Notes: a model not told the origin generated them from the sequence alone. Shown: positions 50,430 through 62,260, numbered from the stretch's first letter. The stretch is DNA of 64,000 bases from Diabrotica undecimpunctata (GCF_040954645.1 NC_092807.1:53782981-53846980); one strand, 5' to 3'. Program-made: numbers and translations.

Positions 50430-52615
50430 ACAAGTTATAGAGGCACAAACATAGACTCAGATGATTGCCTAGTGATCTCAACATTGAGGGCTGGAATTTC
50501 AAACATCAGTAAAGAAAATAAAATGGATACAAAAAAAATGGAATGTGCAAAAGCTGAGAGATGCGACAATTACAAAACTGTACTTGAAAAAGATCACCAA
50601 CAGGCTAAGGAATCAAAATGTAAATGAAGAATGGCAGACAGATATAGACTCCTACTGGATCAGAATAAAGAAATACATTGAAGCAGCAGTGAAAGAGAAA
50701 ATAGGAACAGAAATTTGTGCCCGTAGAAATCATTGGTTTGACGATAAATGCAAGAATGCAACAAAAGAAAAAAATGACGGCGACAGAAAGATATTTACTT
50801 GACGAACTAGAGCAACTGTAGAGAATTAATTAATTAGAAAGATAAATGAGAAAAATTGGATAAACAAAAGAAAAAACGAAACAACCTAAATGAGAAACTT
50901 AAATATATAGAAAACCTCAACAGAGAGAAAGAATTCAGAGCATTCTATAAGAAACTTAACATCAACAGAAAAATATTCAACGCAACCACAAGACAATGCA
51001 GAAGTCAGAATGGCGACCTATTAACAACAAGGAAAGATGTATTGACTATATGGGTGAAATACTTTAACCAGGCATTTAATATAGAGGAGGAAGAAGAAAA
51101 CCTAAAAGACGAAAGAGATAAGGTAGGGGGAATAGGGGAGAGGGAAGAGGAACCACCAACGATTCTTGAAGTTAAAGATGCAGTTAAAAAACTAGCCAGA
51201 AACAAATCACTCGAAATAGATAATCTCCCAGCTGAACTATATAAAGAAAGTGGCCATGATACCATAATTGCATTACAGCAGCTTATAAAAGAAATATGGA
51301 CACAGAGATCCCTCCCGAATGATTGAAATATTGGAATATTTTGCACCATACACAAAAAAGAAGATGTCTTTAAATGCTTTAACCACAGAGGAATTACGCT
51401 TTTAAATGGAGCGTATAAAATATTTTCCACAGTACTATGTCATCGTATAGCACCAAATGCATAACGGATAGTAGAAAAATACTAGGCTGGTTTCAGAGGT
51501 GGTAAATCGACAATTCATCAGATTGCAACTCTGAAACAAATTTTGGAAAAAACACTGGAATATGACATTGATGCTCATCACATATTTATAGACTACAAAA
51601 CAGCCTACGACTCTGTGAATAGAAGAGAAATGTCTAACGCAATGAAAGAGCTAGGAATACCAAATCAGTTGATAATTTTTTTTAGAACAGTATACAGTAG
51701 AGAGGCCCTCTCTACTATATACTGTTCAAGCTGTCTCTGGAAAAAGTAATACGTATGTCAAAAATCACAACAACTGGTTCAATATATAATTAATAAGTGC
51801 AAATCCTGGCCTATGCTGATGATACCAATACTGTTGGGAAAACGGAAAACGCTGTACGAGGGGCGTATGTAGCATTAAAAGAATCATCTAAAAAAAAGTT
51901 TAATAATAAACACCAACAAAATGAAGTATATGGAAATAAGCAGGCAACCACAAATACTACAACCACTTTTCATAGAAAACGACGTCATCGAAGCAATGAA
52001 CAAATTTGTATACCTGGGAGCGCTGCTTAACACTGACAATAATACTACCGCAGAGATAAACCGCAGAATTTGTACGGCCAACAGATGATAATTTGGGGTC
52101 AATCTCCTTAAATCCACAATTATATCGAGAAACACAATAATAAAACTCTACAAAACAATAATACGCCTAGTCCTAATATATGTTTCAGAGACCTGGAATC
52201 TAACAAAAAATAATGAAAACATGTTAGGATGTTTCACAAGAAAAGTACTAAAGCAAATTTATGGAGCAGTGAATGACAATGGAGTGTGGAGAAGACGATA
52301 CAACTTCAAACTTTATAGAATATACCAGGAACCTGATATAGTAAAACATATTAAGATAGAACGTCTGAGGTGGATAGAGCATGTAATGCGGATGGAACAA
52401 AATGACCCAGCCAGAAAAACGCTCCTTGATAGACCCATTGGTCAGAAAAGAAGAGAAAAACCTAGAACTAGGTTCCTGAATAACATCGATAACGACATGA
52501 GAAATATGGGAATACGTGCTTGGCGGAGAAAAGTGATGGATAAAGACTGGAGAGAAATTCTTGAGGAGGCTAGGACCCACGTAGGGTTGTAAACAGAATG
52601 ATGATGATGATATAA
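50430..52615 (+). mobile_element. RTE-like LINE with (ATG)n 3' tail, 5' truncated
   Basis: Starts in the endonuclease end (SYRGTNIDSDDCLVISTLRA, near 50433). Linker 50545-50802 (ICARRNHWFDDKCKNATKEK). RT: ILEVKDAVKKLARNKSLEID near 51160, AGFRGGKSTIHQIATLKQIL near 51486, HIFIDYKTAYDSVNRREMSN near 51580 and LAYADDTNTVG near 51803. C-terminus: 52221-52592 (MLGCFTRKVLKQIYGAVND, IERLRWIEHVMRMEQNDPAR, MDKDWREILEEARTHVGL). The 3' tail is ATGATGATGATAT at 52599-52612. Frameshifts near 51330, 51480, 51720 and 52030. Confidence 0.8.
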
Positions 52616-53589
52616 ACCTGTTCTGACTTGTAGCAGCGAATCACGGCTATCGTAACGGCAATAAATGAACAGGCTGTAGAGATAGAATTTTTAAAAAAAG
52701 TTGGAAGCGTTACCAAATGGAAAAAATAAGAAACTCAGATATAATAAAGAAACTAAAAATACAATTTACATTGCATTTTATAGAACAGAGAGAACTGAGT
52801 TGGTGAGATTATTTACACTGGACGAGAGATACCATATCAATAAGATGAGTAAAGGAAGCAAAAATATTGAACAAAAAAAGAAGAAAACCAAAACAGACAT
52901 GGAAACAAATAATCGGAAAAATATTGGAGAGAAAATCAGTGACATTGATAGACGCTAAATTGGTATGCAATTGAATGTGGAATAACTGGGATAACTTTTC
53001 TAAGATGCTGAAAATATTAGTCAATTTTGTTTCCAATAGACTTCAACTATTGGATTTCTGTTCTGGATCTGTTTTGTCAAAAAGTGTGTATGTTTAGCCT
53101 ATATTTAGCCCTACAACATTTTCAATTCCTATTATTTTCACCTACAGTTCACATAAGAACTTGCACTAAATAATAGTATTTCTTTCCTGGACATGCGTGT
53201 CCACAGGGGTAGTGATCAGGTATTAAGAACCTCCTGGTATAGAAAAGATATGGCAAGCCGCTTTTGGAATTAACACTCGTGCCATTCCACGAGGTTTAAA
53301 CATAACCCACTCAAATGTCTTAGTTTTAGAGTTCACAGGCTGACTATGCTCTTCACAGAATAAATTCCCTTTTAATGTTAAACAATATTTTGTTACAAAA
53401 CTCATATCCCCTTTGTTTCATTATTAAGTATTTGTTTACTGTTTCATATGAGGGACATTCAGTAACCTTGACTAAAGTTAGAGAATTAGATGCTTTATTA
53501 CTTGATTCTAATGTTCCACCAGGAGCTGTGTTCCCCTATTACATCTAACATTTATTGTTCTTAACCGTTTTTTCCACAATTAAGTTATA
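52616..53589. other. Unassigned sequence upstream of the Penelope-like fragment
   Basis: Short openings at 52701-52958 (+) and 53223-53405 (-) show no family motif. Part of this may be the lost RT region of the Penelope-like element, but I find no RT motif. Confidence 0.35.
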
Positions 53590-54029
53590 ACACGTTAAGG
53601 CTTCTCCGGATTTTGCTTGTCAAGATTGGAATAAAAAATGTTGGGTCCATAGGAAAGTTATTCTCCAACACTAAGACTTCCTTATCTAAACAAGATATAA
53701 CCTATGAAGTCTATATAATCCCTTTTCAGGATTGTGAATTGTCCTACATTGGAAAAAATAGCCGTTCCTTAAAAGGACGCCTTATTTCTCACCGAAGTAA
53801 TATCAATTGTTTTAAATACACGTGTTCCTTATCCATACACGTTTCATCAACAAACCACCAGGCTAATTTTGAGAGTATACAGATTTTAACTACTAAAAAT
53901 AATTATTTCAAAAGAACTTTCCTTGAGATTTGTCACTGTCTTAAACAGCCTTCAACTATGAATAGGCGTAATGATATTGACCATCCCAGCGAAATTTATC
54001 ATTCACTCATTTTGCACAACGAGTAGAAA
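53590..54029 (+). pseudogene. Penelope-like element fragment: GIY-YIG endonuclease domain
   Basis: Open frame to the stop at 54024. It begins with the RT-end linker (LVKIGIKNVGSIGKLFSNTK), then the GIY-YIG domain: YEVYIIPFQDCELSYIGKNS near 53702, RSLKGRLISHRSNINCF, LSIHVSSTNHQANFESIQIL, and a final FLEICHCLKQPSTMNRRNDI. Y-x-I-P, SYIG and the Arg of GRL correspond to the GIY-YIG core, with a D-C zinc-finger remnant, and the late Glu of FLEI is present. In Penelope-like elements this nuclease follows an RT; the RT is missing, so the copy is 5' truncated. The domain itself has no stop, so it may be fairly young. Confidence 0.75.
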
Positions 54030-54499
54030 TCGGGTTTTCTCTTTTTTCCCTGTTTTCACTCTGTATTTTGCAAATTTGCTTTTTGAGTTGGTATTTCTCT
54101 TTTTCCGCTACACTTCCCTTTGCTTCATAATTGTTAAGGTAAATAACACTTGAGATCATCCTGTCTTTAGCGGCCAGGTTGGTTTCCATTATCTAAACTG
54201 TCAAGTGTTTTGAAAAATAGTCACCTTAAGATTACCTAGTATTTTGTGTAAAGTCATATTACCATTCTTTTCTTATTAGAATACTTTTATAACTGAGAAT
54301 AGTCTTATTTTATCATGCCAGACAGCATGCAAAATCTTCTGTTGTTTGGATGAGTATATTATCTAAATTGATGAATGGTTGCACACTGCATGTAGGTGAG
54401 TCAGAGTCTTCAACTTGTAGTCATTGTAGTGATTTTACATATTCACTAATTTAATTTATATCATTTTATATGGAACAACATATAAATTTTCCTTATTAC
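54030..54499. other. Unassigned sequence
   Basis: Probably includes the 3' region of the preceding Penelope-like fragment; no further motif. Confidence 0.35.
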
Positions 54500-56615
54500 T
54501 AATTTCATTAAAGACAATTGAACAGATAGATCAAGAATTAGATTTATTTGTCAAAGATATTCAAGATTCAGCATGGGAATGCACTCCCATACTGAAAACA
54601 AAAGTTAAAGAGAATAACTACCCTTAATAAATTCGTGAATTAATAAAAGAAAAAAGAAAACTAAGAAGAAAATGGCAGCAAACGAGAGCCCCTCGAGACA
54701 AAACTAACCTAAACAATGCCAGCCAGCAACTTAAAAGAGAAATCCAGAAAATTAAGAATAAATATCTATTAAATCTTATCTGGAAGAGTTAACAAACGAC
54801 AGCAGCACAGAGTATTCGCTTTGGAAAGCTACAAAAAGAATTAAAAAAGCCAATATTACATTTTCCTCCAATAAAACTAAAAGACGATAGTTGGGCCAGA
54901 AATAATCAGCAGAAGGCAGAGAGATTTGCCACTCATCTAGAGAACACATTTAAGTTGCAAGATGACCAAGACGATGACCAGGATTGGCCTAAACCAAAGC
55001 AAATAGATGAGAATATCAAGCCAACTTCCCCAAAAGAAGTAGCTGAGTTAATTAAAGAACAAATCGACCCAAATAAAGCACCAGGTTATGACCTCATTAC
55101 CGGAAGACTGCTAAAAAATCTACCAAGAAAAGCTATCGTAAAATTAACAAATTTATTAAATGCTGCCTTTACACTACATTATGTTCCAGATTTATGGAAG
55201 ATAGCTGAGGTGATCATGATACCAAAGCCTGGGAAACCCCCCAATGAGGTGACATCATATAAACCAATATCACTCCTACCTGTGATGTCCAAGGTGTTTG
55301 AAAAACTCCTCCTGCGAAGAATCCTACCAATAATTGAAGAAAAGAAAATAATTCCAGATCATCAATTTGGATTTAGAAATAAGCATTCGACAATTGACCA
55401 GGTGCATAGAATAACTGCTATAATTGAAAGATCATTAGAGAAAAGAAAAGTCTGTTCTGCAACCTTCCTAGATATGGCACAGGCGTTTGATAAAGTCTGG
55501 CATAAGGTTTTGATACATAAACTTAAATCATTCATGCCTAAACAATATTCAAATATATTACAATCATATCTAGCGAACAGACATTTTAGAGTTAAACAAA
55601 AAGATGCATACACTGATCTCAAGGATATTGAAGCAGGTGTTCCACAAGGGAGTGTATTGGGTCCAGTCCTATATCTAATATACACGTGTGATATACGTGA
55701 ACTAGAAGACGACACCCTAGCTACCTTTGCAGATGACACTGCTGTCTTAGCGGTAAGTGACACCGTCGAAGAAGCTACAGAAAAACTACAAAATTCGATA
55801 AATAAAATCCATGAATGGACCAAAAAATGGAAAATTAAGCTGAATGAGAATAAATCAGTCCATATAAATTTTACCAATAAGAGAATTAATAATATTCCTA
55901 TTAGAATAAATGATGTCCAAGTGCCTATTGCAACATCAGCAAAGTACTTGGGGATCACTCTTGATGCGAAACTTCGCTGGAAAGCTCACGTGAAGAAGAA
56001 AAGAGAAGAACTAGGCATCCGCTACAAGAAAATGTATTGGTTAATGGGAAGACATTCCTCTCTATCCATAAATAATAAACTCCTAATCTATAAACAAATA
56101 CTGAGACCAGTATGGACCTATGGCTGCCAACTCTGGGGGGGTGCCAAGCCTAGTAAGATCAAAGTAATCTAAGAATAAAGTACTGAGGAACACCGTAGAT
56201 GCGCCTTGGTACGTTAGGAACAATGACCTTCACCGGGACCTCAAGATGGATGACGTCAATCAGATAATCAAGAAATTTGCAGGGAGCCATGAACAACGAC
56301 TTCATCATCATGTAAACGTCGAGGCTATCCAGTTCCTCGACAATACGAACCTAGAGAGAAGGCTCAAAAGAACAAAGCCTTTTGAACTGGTATAATGAGT
56401 GAGGGAAAAGCAGAGTAAAGTGTTGTGCGAGTATGCATGCTAAATTTAATGCTAGTTATTAGAAATAATAGGAAAGATACTAGTGAGTAGACACCTAATT
56501 TTAAGATTTCATTAGTAATTTAAGTTAGAAACAAATTGATAATTGGTCTTACTGACCAGATTTTAATGTAAGTACACTTCTGAGTATGTCTTTTACTAAA
56601 AAGAAAAAAAAAACT
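54500..56615 (+). mobile_element. Jockey-like LINE, 5' truncated, relatively young
   Basis: Starts in the region before the RT (DLFVKDIQDSAWECTPILKT near 54545), has the basic linker (LIKEKRKLRRKWQQTRAPRD near 54640) and YSLWKATKRIKKANI near 54815, then the long RT frame, then a shifted C-terminal part (NKVLRNTVDAPWYVRNNDLH near 56176, RLKRTKPFELV ending near 56395). A 3' untranslated part ends in AAAAGAAAAAAAAAA at 56600-56614. It lies in intron 2, 340 bp before exon 3. Confidence 0.85.
54793..56172 (+). pseudogene. Jockey-like reverse transcriptase, long open frame
   Basis: About 459 codons without a stop, the longest frame in the window. Motifs in order: KAPGYDLITGRLLKNLPRKA near 55075, SYKPISLLPVMSKVFEKLLL near 55255, HQFGFRNKHSTIDQVHRITA near 55360, FLDMAQAFDKVWHKVLIHKL near 55467 (catalytic Asp), GVPQGSVLGPVLYLIYTCDI near 55636, FADDTAVLA near 55729 (catalytic Asp pair), KYLGITLDAKLRWKAH near 55942. 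The enzyme would copy LINE RNA at the nicked target. The frame is lost by a small indel at about 56165 after CQLWGGAKPSKIKVI, and the N-terminal endonuclease is absent, so no autonomous activity is expected. All RT catalytic residues seem intact. Confidence 0.85.
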
Positions 56616-56954
56616 AATTTCATTTGGATGATGGACGGAGTAGGTGTTGCCAATTCCTTTCTCTGACTTCTTGTTTGCTGTGTATCATTATTATTTTTAT
56701 TCAAAATTTATATAACATCTTTTTTCTATTTTTGAAATTAATAATATTTGATTAATTTATAATCACTCAAGTTATTAAATTATTATAATCGTATACATCC
56801 AGTGTTTGAGATAGTACACACTACCATTTTTAAATTTTCGCGGCATATGTCATCTCTCCCCGCCTATTGAGTTTATTGGTATAATTAATTAAGGTAATAT
56901 TTAATATTTAGTTATTACTTAAGTATTAAGTTAATATTTAGTATTTTACTACAG
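56616..56954. other. End of intron 2
   Basis: AT-rich with no repeat recognised. It ends in the acceptor TTTAGTATTTTACTACAG. Confidence 0.5.
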
Positions 56955-57059
56955 AAAAAATTCCACACGAAAAAGGTGAACGAGGTTTACCAGGATTTCC
57001 GGGTAGAAAAGGTGAAGGACCTTTTGGGGCTTTAGGACCACCAGGAGACAATATATACG
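56955..57059 (+). CDS. Candidate collagen-like secreted protein, exon 3 (Gly-X-Y)
   Basis: The acceptor ACTACAG and donor G|GTAAAC bound 105 nt, phase 1 in and phase 1 out. The translation begins KKIPHEK and runs into triplets GER GLP GFP GRK GE, then GPF GAL GPP GDN IY. One triplet is imperfect (GE then GPF), an interruption like those of non-fibrillar collagens. The frame, the Pro at X and Y positions and the charged GER/GRK triplets are hard to get by chance. The split Gly codon (G|GT) joins exactly to the next exon. Confidence 0.85.
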
Positions 57060-57445
57060 GTAAACATTTTTTTTGTATAAAAATATTAAAGGTTCTATAT
57101 AATTATTAAAAATATTAAAATATCTTTTTATTTGTAAATACAAATCTATAGACCATTATACAATTTTAAAAATATAAACATGAAACTTTTGATTTATTGT
57201 TTCACGCAGTTTTATTTAGCATGTATTAGCAGTAAATAATTGGTAGTTTACAGGCACTTCTAGTCTGTCAAATGTAACTAACTTCACAAAAAAAAAATTG
57301 CTAAATTTACAAGAGTTAAACTTTAATAATTACTGAACCGAGTATACGTACAGTAAATTCTATATTAATAAATTATTTTATACATTTAGTTAAAATTACA
57401 CTGATGTAAAAAAATGATATTAAAAATTATTATTATTTATTTTAG

Positions 57446-57526
57446 GTCCTCCAAGTTTACCTGGATTGCCAGGTCCCAAAGGAGATCATGGTGAAATCGG
57501 AATGCCTGGATTGCCAGGAATGAAAG
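57446..57526 (+). CDS. Candidate collagen-like secreted protein, exon 4 (Gly-X-Y)
   Basis: 81 nt between TTATTTTAG and G|GTACAC, phase 1 in and out. With the split Gly codon it reads GPPS, then LPGLPGPKGDHGEIGMPGLP and GMK: an unbroken GLP GPK GDH GEI GMP GLP GMK series. It is 386 bp from exon 3, the only short intron in the gene, which has stayed free of transposons. Confidence 0.85.
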
Positions 57527-58199
57527 GTACACTACTACTACAAAAATTACTCCGGAATAGTATTATTTTTTAACTAAACATATCCATTTAAACTTATTTT
57601 GTCAATTTTTAGACGTACCATTATCACCTTCTCTATGCTTCTGATCACTAGTCTCTATGCAGTGGTGTCATGTTTATTTCATCGTAGCTTAATTTCATCG
57701 AAGCTACTCCTCTTACTCTATTTAGTTAAATTGTGTGGCTTCTAAATTTTTATATAAATTCGTTTATTTTTTAGTTTATAAATTGTATACTATAGAAAAA
57801 TGCTTTTTCGATACATTTCATAGGTCATGAGGAGAAGAATAACTCTACAGTAGTCGCACCTATTTTTGAGACACCATTAGTCGCTGCGGTCTGTCATTCT
57901 GCAGTTCTGGATACAAACTATTTAAAATAACGATTTTTTGGTGTGAAGCATATAATCGCAGTTTTTTGCATAAATCGCTCCAAAATATCACTGCAAATGA
58001 TAGTTTTACTATGCGTGAGTTGCAAAATGTAGGCTTCACTTTTTATTCAACAATATATGAAAAACTTTTAAAAAGTCAATATGTTTACTTCTTTTTTAGG
58101 ATATATTAGAACAAGAACTAGTAGTTTCAGAATAATTTTGTATATTACATAAAAGTTTTGTAATTAAAAGTTACATAAGTTTTAAATTTTAAAAACTAT
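57527..58199. other. Start of intron 4, unassigned
   Basis: No further Gly-X-Y stretch with splice sites was found here on the + strand, and no transposon motif was recognised. Confidence 0.45.
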
Positions 58200-58760
58200 T
58201 ATTATTTTTGAAAAAATACTAAAAAAATCCAAAAACCAAAAATAGTCATTGACACAGATACAATCTACATTCATATTTACATGGTTAATACTTTACATTG
58301 GGTACAAGTTAGTAAAGTTAGTTAGTAGATAGTTTTTTAAAAAGTTTAATACATTTTCATAGTTGCTGCTGTTTGAGATAAGTATGTATTTTAGGTTGTA
58401 TTTTCTTCTGGCCGGTAGGTAGTGTTGACAGTCAAGAAGAACATGAGTTACGGAAGTCGTGGTGTTGCAGTACTAGCACAAAATCTGATTACTGGAATTC
58501 ATTGGGTGTAAGGCGTGTGTGCCCTATTCCTAATCTTCAAATGATAGATTTGTCCTTTCTTTTCATTCGTGGGAACTGGTGGTAGAAAATGTTTGGTTGT
58601 AGAACGCTTAACTTGGTATTGCTTCTTTTCCAATGATCATCCCAAAGGTCCATTATTTTATGTTTAAGTGTTCTTTTTAGATCTGATGATGTTTGAATGT
58701 ATGTTGTTACGTTAAGAGAACATGCTTGTTTTGCTACTTGATCAAAAACCAGTTAAAAGT
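58200..58760 (-). mobile_element. I-like LINE C-terminal and 3' fragment
   Basis: Minus strand: LKRTLKHKIMDLWDDHWKRS near 58690, NTKLSVLQPNIFYHQFPRMK, LGIGHTRLTPNEFQ near 58520, then after a shift YCNTTTSVTHVLLDCQHYLP near 58460 and ARRKYNLKYILISNSSNYEN. This is the region between RNase H and the Cys/His motif to the C-terminus, the same architecture as the end of the element at 2990-8022 but a different subfamily. 5' truncated. Confidence 0.7.
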
Positions 58761-60421
58761 GTATCTTTTGTGAGTTTATTTTCTAGACAAAACTCAAACG
58801 TAGGTCCTTCATATTCCGAGAAAGAAAACTCCTTAATATGTTTAATCTTCACAAAAAATTTCATTAAAATCGATTTAACAGTTTTACAGTTTTTGTAAAA
58901 TAATTTTATAATCTTAATTCTTAAACAATTTTCAGAATTATGCAGGCAAAAACTTTAAGATACATACTTAGAAGAGCCAAGAGATTTTTTTAAAAAATTG
59001 TTTAAATTTTAGGCTTATATTTGTTGATCAATTTTAATTATCAACACTGGTAATAAAAGTTCGGAAGCCCGCAACAACAAAATAAATATAGTAAACTGTC
59101 TGATAAAACTAAAATAAAGCTAAAACAAAGAAGGGAAATAAAAATAAGTAGCAACATACAGAGAATTAAATACACAGAATTTGTAAGACAATAAGAAAAA
59201 GTATTAAGGAGGAAAATTTGATGCAAGACTGGTAGAAAATGCAATCGAAAACAGGATAAACTATAAGAAAACAAGAAAAGCATTAATCATTGGGAAGAAG
59301 TAAATTGTTGCTCTAACAAACGAAAACACCAGAAGCACAGACAGAAATAAAATAATACAACTCGTAACTAAATTATACAGCGACCTATACAAAGCTCCTG
59401 ACACACTTGAAGAAGTAATCAGTAACCAAGAAGATGTACCAGAAGTCCTTCCGAAAAAAGTAGAATCGACAATTACCAAAATGAAAAGCAGTAGAGCAGC
59501 TGGAATAGATGGTATAATAGTGATACTGCTTAAATACGCTGGCAATAAAACCTAGAAAATCTCAGCAGGCATATTTATGAACTGCCTAAGATCAAGATGC
59601 ATATCAGACCACTGGAATACAGCAAACATAATTCTTATTCATAAGAAAGGTAGCAAAGAGGATATCAAACTACAGACCTATAAGTCTACTACCAATCGTG
59701 TACAATATATTTACAAAGATCATCAACAACAGATTAATAAATGCGTTAGATGCTGCACAGCCGAGAGAACAAGCTGGCTTTAGAATTGGGTTCAGTACCA
59801 TAGATCATATTCATACACTTCTAGAACTAATGAGTAGAGCTAAAGAATATGAAATGCCGCTAGCATCAACCTTCATAGATTCTAAGAAGGCTTTCGATTC
59901 TATATATCCCAAGGCAGTTATAGAAGCTTTAACCAACCAAGGCATTGACAAACCGTACATAAAAATTTTATCAAATATAAACAGACAAGCAAAAGCTAAG
60001 GTAAAAATTTATGAAAACACTTCAGAATTTCCCACTACCAGAGGCGTCCCACCAAGAGACGCAAAATCACCAAAGCTCTTCACTCTAGAAAATATATTCA
60101 GCAAAATGAACTAACAGAACAAAGAAATATCCATTGATGGAGAATACCTCGCCATCTAAGATTTGCAGACGACATCATTCTGATTGCTAATAATCTTGCA
60201 GAACTACCAGAAAATATAAGCGACCTAAATGCAGCTAGCAATGAAGTTGGCCTAAAAATTAACTTGACAAAAATAAAAACCATGTATAACGAGCTAGTAG
60301 ATGTCCAAAATGTAATAATAAACAACACTGCACTTGAGACAGTAGACGAGTATGTATACCTGGGACAATTAATACATAAATCTGGCTCCTTTCTTCCAGA
60401 AATCAACAAAATAATGAAACT

Positions 60422-61360
60422 TCTTCTTCTCATTGCGCCGTCTCCTTTCGAAGGTTGGCGATCCAAATTGCAATTGTAGTTTTGGAAACTACTGCGCGAA
60501 AGATCTCTGCGGACGAGCGGTCGAACCATCTCCTCAGGTCTTTCAGCCACGAGTTCTGGCATCTTCCTACTGATCTTTTGCCCTGTACATTTCCTTCCAG
60601 TATAACTTGAAGTAATTCATATCTTTCGCCTCTCAGCACATGACCCAAGTATTGCATTTTCCTCTCTTTGATTATTCTTAGTAATTCTTTTTGTTTACAC
60701 ATGCGACGAAGTACCTCAACATTAGTAATTCTTTGTACCCATGGAATCCTCAACATTCGTCTGTATATATACATCTCAAAGGCATCTATTCTTTTTTCTA
60801 AGAGTCCATTGTCCAACTTTCACAGCCATACAGTAAGACAGAAAAAACGTAACATCTGATCATTCGGATTCTAAGCTGTAGACTAAGGTCTGATCTTGTA
60901 AAAAATGTTTTAATGCTCATGAATGTTTTCCTTGCTTGTTCGATTCTTGATAGGATTTCTTTTTTTGGATTACACTGACTATTGATATTTGTTCCCAAAT
61001 ATTTTATGGAGTTTACCTGTTCTATTATTTGATCCTTGGCATACACCTGTACGTTTATTGGTGTCTTTGAAAATACTAAAGTTTTAGTTTTGGAAACGTT
61101 TAGATATAAACCGAACATTTCGCTGTGGTGAACTACCGCATTTATTATATTTTGTAGTTCTTGTGCGTTGCTTGCTATTAAGACGGTATCATCAGCATAT
61201 CTGATGTTGTCTATGCTGATTCCGTTAATCGTAATTCCGCCTTGGACCTCGTCTAATGCTTCTCTGAATATAGACTCCGAATACAAATTAAAGAGTAGCG
61301 GTGATAAGACGCAACCTTGTCTAGCGGGATGTATAATATGTATCCATAATATGTCTAAGC
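60422..61360 (-). mobile_element. 5'-truncated LINE inserted into the RTE-like LINE
   Basis: Flanked by TAATGAAACT at 60412-60421 and 61361-61370. Minus strand: HPARQGCVLSPLLFNLYSES near 61330-61270, IRYADDTVLIASNAQELQNI near 61210, VNSIKYLGTNINSQCNPKKE near 61015 and CYVFSVLLYGCESWTMDS to 60798; after one frameshift IDAFEMYIYRRMLRIPWVQR near 60790, MQYLGHVLRGERYELLQVIL near 60670 and the end at 60430. Terminal (AAG)n is seen as TTCTTCTTCT at 60421-60430. Only one frameshift in 900 bp makes it younger than its host. Confidence 0.85.
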
Positions 61361-61388
61361 TAATGAAACTAGCTTAGACATATTATGG
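61344..61388. repeat. 18-bp inverted repeat at the 5' junction of the nested LINE
   Basis: CCATAATATGTCTAAGCT (61344-61361) is the exact reverse complement of AGCTTAGACATATTATGG (61371-61388), with AATGAAACT between. The right arm is target sequence (part of the interrupted LINE); the left arm was therefore added at the junction. Confidence 0.9.
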
Positions 61389-61915
61389 TAGAAATGCAGT
61401 TATATTCAAATCGAAGATGCCAATCCACCTGAAGAAAAAACATTCGATCATGATATACTACCAATCATGACATTCAGCTTGGCGAAACTTGGACATTAAA
61501 GTAAGCGATAATATCGAAACTCAAAGTCACTCAAAGGTCAATGGAGCGACGCATCCTAGGTACAACAAAGAGAGATCGAAAAAGAATAGAATGAACCAGA
61601 CAGAAAACCAAGGTCATTGATGTAATCCATAGAATTAAATCTTTAAAATGGCAGTGAGCGGGACATTTAGCGATAAGAACTGACGATAGGTGGTCCACTA
61701 GAATTAGACTGTGGTATCCAAGAGGCGTCAAAAGATCAAGAAGACGTCCAAATTTTAGATAGGACTATGACATAAGAAAACAAGCCGGTACAACATGGCA
61801 CAGAAAAGGGAATTTTAGACAATCGTGGACAGATATGAAGAATGAATATGTAAGGGAGGCTACATCATAATCATAAACGGTATGAATATGCTGAGAATGA
61901 TGAATATGATGATAA

Positions 61916-61916
<1 letters not shown>

Positions 61917-61957
<41 letters not shown>
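61917..61957. repeat. (TA)n microsatellite
   Basis: About 17 TA units ending directly at the LTR start. Confidence 0.9.
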
Positions 61958-62260
61958 TGTTACGACAATCGAGTGACAGCTGTTGGTATTTGGAATCACC
62001 CTTGAACCAGAAGTATATAAAATGTACGCGAGAACAGTTGAGGGTCGAGGTGGTTTATCAAATTAATTTTTAATAAAGTTTGAGTTCGTGTTTTCGTGTT
62101 TCAAGAAAATCACGGCACACATTGCTGTCAGAAGCGGGAGGTCTTAGTGGCCGAGGTCAGATGAATATTAGTTGAAAATGCCAAGAACTAAAGGTCAAAG
62201 CGATTTGCCGACAGATTCTGGAGATGTTCCGTCGTAGAAAGTCCCTCGTAGCAGATACTT
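61958..62260 (+). mobile_element. LTR and leader of a Gypsy-type retrotransposon (partial)
   Basis: TGTTACGAC at 61958 to GGCACACA at 62121 gives a 164-bp candidate LTR (TG...CA) with a TATA-like TATATAAAAT near 62016 and AATAAA near 62071. It is followed at once by TTGCTGTCAGAAGCGGGA, close to the GTGTCAGAAGTGGGA run found after the LTR in many insect Gypsy elements, where it serves as primer-binding site. A gag-like start follows (ATGCCAAGAACTAAAGGTC at 62177, MPRTKGQSDLPTDSGDVPS, then a stop). Homology fades near 62260 and no 3' LTR is seen. Confidence 0.55.

Larger units (their letters stand above)
59050..61880 (+). mobile_element. RTE-like LINE, split by a nested LINE insertion
   Basis: Two parts: 59050-60421 and 61371-61880. 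First part: linker NENTRSTDRNKIIQLVTKLY near 59320, VESTITKMKSSRAAGIDGII near 59461, SLLPIVYNIFTKIINNRLIN near 59684, EQAGFRIGFSTIDHIHTLLE near 59767, FIDSKKAFDSIYPKAVIEAL near 59872 and LRFADDIILIANN near 60157. Second part: KLA then a stop and YGRNAVIFKSKMPIHLKKK, MERRILGTTKRDRKRIE near 61542, RSRRRPNFR and the C-terminal WTDMKNEYVREATS near 61830. Skipping the insertion and one duplicate restores continuity between EINKIMKL and the second part. Confidence 0.8.

Noticed and set aside
53223..53405. Small minus-strand gene
   Set aside because: No motif, no splice context, and 60 codons are expected by chance in a window of this size.
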